The position numbers were made by a program, and so were the translations under genes. The notes under the pieces were generated by a model. The model was not told where the DNA came from, did no database searches, and worked only from the letters and a program-made list of their open reading frames with translations. Of a stretch of 25,616 nt of DNA, positions 22,468 through 25,616 are shown one piece after another (positions within the stretch are counted from its first letter, which is position 1; every line of letters begins with the position of its first letter). Source of the stretch: JAMCXS01 sp964459065 (GTDB lineage: Bacteria > Acidobacteriota > Terriglobia > UBA7540); assembly GCA_964459065.1 (NCBI GenBank), contig CAYWMN010000018.1:1-25616 (forward strand), read 5' to 3'.

Positions 22468-22803
22468 ATGGAACGGCAAAAGTTTGAACAACTGGTCGGC
22501 CAGGCGCTCGACAACCTGCCGGCGCCGTTCCGCGCCCGGCTGGCCAATCTGGCCATTATCGTTGAAGACGCTCCGCCTTCAGAACCCCCCGGAGGTTTGC
22601 TGCTGGGCTTGTTTTCCGGCGTTCCGTGCACCCAAAAGAGCGTTTTCGCCGCCACGCCGCCCGACCATATCTACTTGTATCAGAAAAACATTGAAGCCGT
22701 GTGCGCGAATGAGCGGGAAGTGGTGCGCCAGATCCGCGACACGCTTCTGCACGAGATCGGCCACTATTTCGGGCTCAACGAAGACGAGTTGCGGGACATT
22801 TGA
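22468..22803 (+). CDS. Zincin-like mini metallopeptidase family protein
   Basis: The 111-residue protein carries HEIGHYFG (95-102), an HExxHxxG zinc site with further acidic residues (E105, D106, E107) right after it, as in the small zincin-like family PF06262 (formerly DUF1025). Family members are about 110-140 residues, cytosolic, and their substrates are unknown. An IYLYQKN strand-like segment (68-74) precedes the active-site helix as expected. ATG 22468 has AGG very close upstream and the leader may be only a few bases long. It is the first gene of the plus-strand run, 79 nt before tsaB. The fold is solid; real protease activity is unproven. Confidence 0.88.
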   Translation: MERQKFEQLVGQALDNLPAPFRARLANLAIIVEDAPPSEPPGGLLLGLFSGVPCTQKSVFAATPPDHIYLYQKNIEAVCANEREVVRQIRDTLLHEIGHYFGLNEDELRDI

Positions 22804-22869
22804 GATCGCGAGTTCTTTGATTCAGCGCGGATCGGACCGCGAAGATTGTACGATCCGTAGCGACTTGCG

Positions 22870-22875
22870 TATAAT
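22870..22875 (+). promoter_or_regulatory. Consensus -10 TATAAT overlapping the tsaB 5' end
   Basis: A perfect TATAAT overlaps the first of three in-frame ATG codons (22874, 22877, 22883). A start of transcription about 7 nt later would fall at the third ATG, implying a leaderless message. The best -35 (TTGTAC, 18 nt away) is poor. Confidence 0.4.
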
Positions 22876-22882
22876 GATGCGA

Positions 22883-23617
22883 ATGTTTGTGTTGGCTCTT
22901 GACACCACCAGCGAATGCGGCGGAGCAGCCGTTTACCGGGGCGGCGATCGACTGGCCATAGCGTTGAACAAAGGGGGCGCCGACCGCTACTCCGTGACGC
23001 TGTTTGAACTGGTCGACCACGCGCTCAGCGAGGCCGGGCTGGGATTTCAAGACATTGAGCTTTTCGCCGCCGCAAGGGGTCCCGGATCCTTCACCGGCAT
23101 CCGCGTAGGCCTGGCTGCCTCGCAGGCCTGGGCCAAGGCTTTCGGAAAGCCTCTGCAGGCCGTGACCTTGCTCGATGCCATGGTGAGGCAGGCTCAGCCT
23201 GATACGGACTGGGCGGTTCCGATTCTCGACGCCCGCCGCGGAGAATTCTTTGTGGGCCTTTATCGCCGAAACGAGGGCTCGAGTGCGAGCGCCCGTTTTG
23301 AGGCTGCCGGCGAGGGCCAGGTGATCCCGCCTGAACGCTTGCCGAAGCTGCTCGAAACGATCGCCCAGGGCGGGCAATGCCGAACCTTCGGCCGAGGATC
23401 GATTGGCTGCCTTGCGCGCGCCCACGACTTGAAAGCTCTCGCCTTACGTGAAAAATTGAGCGCGGATTTGGCGTGGATTGAGGTTCCAGGCGCGCTGCTC
23501 GACGGGATTGCGAGCGTCGCCTGCGAAGCCCACGAGGCGGGAAAAGCCTCTTCGCCGGGGGAACTGGACGCCTGCTACATCCGGCGTTCCGACGCGGAAA
23601 TGAACTGGCGCGGCTGA
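22883..23617 (+). CDS. tsaB: tRNA threonylcarbamoyladenosine biosynthesis protein TsaB
   Basis: TsaB is the partner and scaffold of TsaD in making N6-threonylcarbamoyladenosine at position 37 of ANN-decoding tRNAs. The protein (244 residues from this start) shows the ASKHA-fold N-terminus VLALDTTSECGGAAVY and the family motif GPGSFTGIRVG (66-76). ATGs at 22874 and 22877 are in frame and would add three or two residues; I chose 22883 because a TATAAT overlaps the earlier ones and TsaB proteins usually begin directly at this strand. The open frame extends far upstream across the zincin gene, but that part is shadow. rimI follows 58 nt downstream, the standard arrangement in many bacteria. tsaD and tsaE are not in the window. 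Confidence 0.93.
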   Translation: MFVLALDTTSECGGAAVYRGGDRLAIALNKGGADRYSVTLFELVDHALSEAGLGFQDIELFAAARGPGSFTGIRVGLAASQAWAKAFGKPLQAVTLLDAMVRQAQPDTDWAVPILDARRGEFFVGLYRRNEGSSASARFEAAGEGQVIPPERLPKLLETIAQGGQCRTFGRGSIGCLARAHDLKALALREKLSADLAWIEVPGALLDGIASVACEAHEAGKASSPGELDACYIRRSDAEMNWRG

Positions 23618-23675
23618 CGGCCGGCACACGGCCGCAACCGACAGGGCAACGCCCGCCTGCCAGCAGCGGGTCAGC

Positions 23676-24128
23676 ATGAAGATCAGGCCACTTTCCCACC
23701 ACGACCTTCCAACCATCCTGGAAATCCAGAACTCCTGCCCCCAGGCGGCCGCCTGGAAAGCAGCCGACTACGAACAGTTGATTCGCAATCCGCAAGGGCT
23801 CGTGCTGGTAGCGGAAGTCGAGGGCGCCGGGCGTCTGGAGGTTGCCGGTTTTGCGGCCTTTCGCCGCGTGGGTGAGGAGTCCGAACTGTGGAATCTGGCC
23901 GTGCGGCTGCAACACCGGCGGCGGGGAATCGCCAAAGCGCTCTGGCAGCAAGCCCGCCGGCAACTGGCCCAGGCCGGCGCGACCAGGGTCTTCCTGGAAG
24001 TTCGCGCTTCCAACGCACCAGCGTTGGAATTTTACCGGGTCGCGGGCTTCAAATTTCTCACGCGCCGGAAACAGTATTACCAAAACCCCGGCGAAGATGC
24101 CCTGGTGCTCTCGACGGACCTCGCTTGA
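23676..24128 (+). CDS. rimI: Ribosomal-protein-alanine N-acetyltransferase, GNAT family
   Basis: This 150-residue GNAT enzyme has the acetyl-CoA pyrophosphate-binding loop QHRRRGIAKAL (79-89) and the C-terminal LEVRASNAPALEFYRVAGF (107-125; both ends shown, typical of RimI). RimI acetylates the N-terminal alanine of ribosomal protein S18. The position right after tsaB supports RimI over other GNATs. ATG 23676 lacks a good ribosome site, so coupling to tsaB over the 58-nt gap is only partial at best. The related possibility is a general protein N-acetyltransferase with broader substrates. Confidence 0.9.
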   Translation: MKIRPLSHHDLPTILEIQNSCPQAAAWKAADYEQLIRNPQGLVLVAEVEGAGRLEVAGFAAFRRVGEESELWNLAVRLQHRRRGIAKALWQQARRQLAQAGATRVFLEVRASNAPALEFYRVAGFKFLTRRKQYYQNPGEDALVLSTDLA

Positions 24129-24163
24129 GGTTGTGGAAACCGCCCTCTCGCGCCTTTTGATCC

Positions 24164-24177
24164 CGGGCGGCCGCCCG
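24164..24177. repeat. Perfect 14-bp palindrome after rimI
   Basis: CGGGCGGCCGCCCG is its own reverse complement, 35 nt after the rimI stop. It can form only a 5-bp stem with a 4-nt loop and has no T-run. It may weakly end the transcript, act as a protein-binding site, or be chance in GC-rich DNA. Confidence 0.4.
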
Positions 24178-24366
24178 AAATCGTGCAGGGTCTATACGAT
24201 ATGGTGCAACCGGTCCCGGGAATGGTCCGCGGCGTTTTTTGAGTCCTTCCGTCTAAGCCTTTCATTAACCTTGAGATCCACAGCCCGCCGCGAGTTTGCG
24301 CTACTTTGGCAGCCTTCGTGCTTCCATGAACTGCGTTGTTATTCTGAGTCGGAGGTTGTAGAAGCA

Positions 24367-24531
24367 ATGAAGAAGTTCTTTACTCTGATCGCAGCGCTCG
24401 TGTTGGCGTCATCTCTGTCCATGCCGGCGTTCGCGAAGACCAAGAAGCATCACACCAAGAAACATCACGCCACCAGCCAGAAGCACCACGTGCAGAAGCA
24501 CTCCAAGAAACACAAGAAGGGAAAGAAGTAG
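24367..24531 (+). CDS. Secreted Lys/His-rich mini-protein (54 residues)
   Basis: The peptide starts with a textbook Sec signal: MKKFF, a hydrophobic core, and AFA cleavage after residue 23. The mature 31 residues hold 13 Lys and 8 His, no acidic residue, and three KHH triplets (27-29, 32-34, 39-41). I know no named family. The composition recalls the enterobacterial acid-shock protein Asr and small Lys/His-rich exported proteins of soil bacteria, but that is a resemblance, not homology. Roles such as proton buffering, metal binding, or binding to anionic surfaces are guesses. GGAGG lies 11 nt before ATG 24367 (somewhat far), and a strong terminator follows at 24611-24648, so it forms its own transcription unit or ends one. 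Frames reaching further upstream are shadow. Confidence 0.75.
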   Translation: MKKFFTLIAALVLASSLSMPAFAKTKKHHTKKHHATSQKHHVQKHSKKHKKGKK

Positions 24532-24610
24532 GGTCTCATTCCAGTATTCCCTATTTTGCTTTTTCAGAGCTCTGGGAAACAGTGATTTATCCCGCCTGAA
24601 GAGCATTTCC

Positions 24611-24648
24611 CAACCCGGCCGCTCCATCGGCCGGGTTGTCTTTTTCTC
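24611..24648 (+). terminator. Strong rho-independent terminator
   Basis: CAACCCGGCC (24611-24620) pairs perfectly over 10 bp with GGCCGGGTTG (24629-24638) around an 8-nt loop, followed by TCTTTTTCTC. It is the best terminator in the window and closes the Lys/His-rich peptide transcript, leaving an 80-nt 3' untranslated region. Confidence 0.88.
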
Positions 24649-24761
24649 TGGCGCAATCGGGCTCCCCGGGACCGGGTTCACGCCAAGCGTCCTTATGGCC
24701 AAACAGCTCGCTCCTTTGCGGGTGCTTGAGGGCTCAACCCGCCGCCCCAAGTGTTTCCAGC

Positions 24762-24790
24762 TTGAACCAAACAGGGCTGTATGCTAGCCT
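24762..24790 (+). promoter_or_regulatory. Promoter candidate for the DUF465 gene
   Basis: TTGAAC (24762-24767) and TAGCCT (24785-24790) are 17 nt apart, with TGC directly before the -10. The layout repeats that of the EF-G-like gene promoter (TTGAAC, TGC, TAG). The -10 is weak at its last positions. The leader would be about 33 nt. The stretch 24649-24761 between the terminator and this site shows nothing else. Confidence 0.4.
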
Positions 24791-24829
24791 GACTGAGGTA
24801 CAATCCACTGACACGGAGGTAAGACACCC

Positions 24830-25057
24830 GTGAGCACCCCTACCGAGGCCATCCGGACAAAGTTGATGGCCGATAATGATGAATATCGGCGCTTACATGA
24901 CGGACACATGCGGGCGGCGGCGGAGCTTGAGCAGTTGGAAGCCAAGCATTTTCTCACCGAGGATGAGCAACTGGAAGAAGTCCGGTTGAAAAAGCTCAAA
25001 TTGCGACTGAAAGACCAGATGGCCGCTCTTGAATGTCAGTCGGTATCAGTCGCCTAG
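24830..25057 (+). CDS. DUF465 / YdcH-like small coiled-coil protein
   Basis: The 75-residue protein is nearly all helix: a YRRLHDGHMRAAAELEQLEA stretch (19-38), a short turn with FLTEDEQ, then the repeat-rich LKKLKLRLKDQMAAL-like C-terminus. This pattern of a two-helix hairpin ending in LKKxKLxLKDxM fits DUF465 (YdcH), small cytosolic proteins of unknown function. GTG 24830 has GGAGG 10 nt upstream. It lies 141 nt before the decarboxylase gene on the same strand. Confidence 0.72.
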   Translation: MSTPTEAIRTKLMADNDEYRRLHDGHMRAAAELEQLEAKHFLTEDEQLEEVRLKKLKLRLKDQMAALECQSVSVA

Positions 25058-25198
25058 AAATTAGAGCGAAACAAGAGACTCTTCGTTCAGCAGGAACGCC
25101 TTGGAACGAAGCAGTGGGAGTGTCTTCCCCAAAAGCAGTGACGCCCAGGCATCCTGATTTTGCCCGGGCTGAGGCGCTAAGTTCGTGGGCCGAGAAAT

Positions 25199-25616
25199 AT
25201 GGTAAAAGAAGGGTATACGTACGGCCTGCCCTTGGTGCTGGCGGGAGGGATTGTCCTGGGCTTCGGGCTCTATTGGCCCGGCAGGTTTTTTCTGTTGGCA
25301 GCCGCTCTGATCCTGCTTTTCGCTCTGTTCGTCCTCTATTTCTTTCGTGATCCTGACCGCGCCATTCCCACCGGCCCGGGGATGATTATTTCTCCCGCCG
25401 ACGGCCGCGTTGTGGAAGTTCGGGAAGAAGGCGAGGGCGGGCGTCCGCGCCTTCGGGTCAGTATTTTCATGTCGCCCCTCAACGTCCACGTGAACCGGTC
25501 TCCCATTGCGGGCGTCATCAAAGACGTGACCTACCGCAAGGGAAGCTTCCACATGGCGTCGGAGCCACAGGCATCCGTGGAAAACGAGCAGAATGATTTC
25601 ACGGTTGCAAGTGAGG
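25199..25616 (+). CDS. psd: Phosphatidylserine decarboxylase, 5' part (runs off window)
   Basis: The visible 139 residues match the short, archaeal-like form of phosphatidylserine decarboxylase, which makes phosphatidylethanolamine at the inner membrane. Two hydrophobic segments come first (about 9-26 and 30-48), followed by YFFRDPDR, ISPADGRVV, SIFMSPLNVHVNR with its active-site His, the PIAG stretch and YRKGSFHMAS. ENEQND follows near the edge. The self-cleavage motif that makes the pyruvoyl group (usually LGS/GSS-like) lies beyond the window, so activity cannot be confirmed. ATG 25199 is the first start after an in-frame stop at 25178; the ribosome site is weak. The gene lies downstream of DUF465, with pssA often next in other genomes. 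Confidence 0.9.
   Translation, partial: MVKEGYTYGLPLVLAGGIVLGFGLYWPGRFFLLAAALILLFALFVLYFFRDPDRAIPTGPGMIISPADGRVVEVREEGEGGRPRLRVSIFMSPLNVHVNRSPIAGVIKDVTYRKGSFHMASEPQASVENEQNDFTVASE

Noticed and set aside
22484..22882. Upstream extension of the tsaB frame over the zincin gene
   Set aside because: The zincin frame carries HExxHxxG in the other frame, and the TsaB family begins near 22883.
23842..24366. Long open frame leading into the Lys/His-rich peptide
   Set aside because: The part before 24367 overlaps rimI in another frame and only the final 54 codons carry a signal peptide and a ribosome site.
1..25616. tRNA genes, CRISPR arrays, insertion sequences or prophage genes
   Set aside because: I saw no cloverleaf with a TTCGA arm, no regularly spaced repeats and no transposase, integrase or phage structural motif; a dedicated scan was not possible.

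Overview
The window looks like a piece of a GC-rich bacterial chromosome, most likely from an uncultured member of the Acidobacteriota. That assignment is an inference. It rests on the gene mix: stand-alone and GAF-linked SpoIIE-type phosphatases, an EF-G2-like GTPase, a DUF4097 protein, phosphoketolase next to GH29, and a secreted Lys/His-rich mini-protein. High GC and a run of exactly 100 N at 7508-7607 point to a draft assembly or metagenome bin. I recognise no rRNA, tRNA, CRISPR array, insertion sequence or prophage. Most of the content is chromosomal housekeeping and metabolism.

Layout. Positions 28-15972 are read entirely from the minus strand. In transcription order they hold a Tat-exported alpha-L-fucosidase (GH29), phosphoketolase, an uncharacterised (alpha/alpha)6-type glycosidase-like enzyme, an MFS permease, RNase R (containing the assembly gap), a DUF4097 repeat protein, a small CPCC protein, an EF-G-like GTPase, an exported nucleoside hydrolase-like protein and a lone SpoIIE phosphatase. 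The nucleoside hydrolase and the phosphatase are separated by a 0.4-kb non-coding region packed with hairpins. Positions 16164-17856 are on the plus strand and hold the conserved pair tlyA-nadK. Positions 17937-22178 return to the minus strand: deoC, a double-GAF SpoIIE phosphatase, lysA and an orphan HigA-type antitoxin, closely packed. From 22468 to the end the plus strand holds a zincin-like mini-metallopeptidase, tsaB, rimI, a 54-residue secreted Lys/His-rich peptide with a strong terminator, a DUF465/YdcH-like coiled-coil protein, and the 5' part of phosphatidylserine decarboxylase, cut by the window edge.

How the genes work together. The fucosidase, glycosidase-like enzyme, permease and phosphoketolase plausibly form a sugar-scavenging neighbourhood. 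Nucleoside hydrolase and deoC add nucleoside and deoxyribose salvage, though they are not adjacent. tsaB-rimI and tlyA-nadK are well-known conserved pairs (tRNA t6A synthesis with protein acetylation; rRNA methylation with NADP synthesis). Several genes are preceded by a TAGAAT- or TATAAT-like hexamer, mostly without a recognisable -35 box, so promoter calls rest mainly on the -10.

I found no complete new multi-gene system. The items most worth a second look are the Lys/His-rich secreted peptide, the nested hairpin cluster at 1012-1147, the uncharacterised glycosidase-like enzyme in the phosphoketolase neighbourhood, and the toxin-less HigA directly behind lysA.
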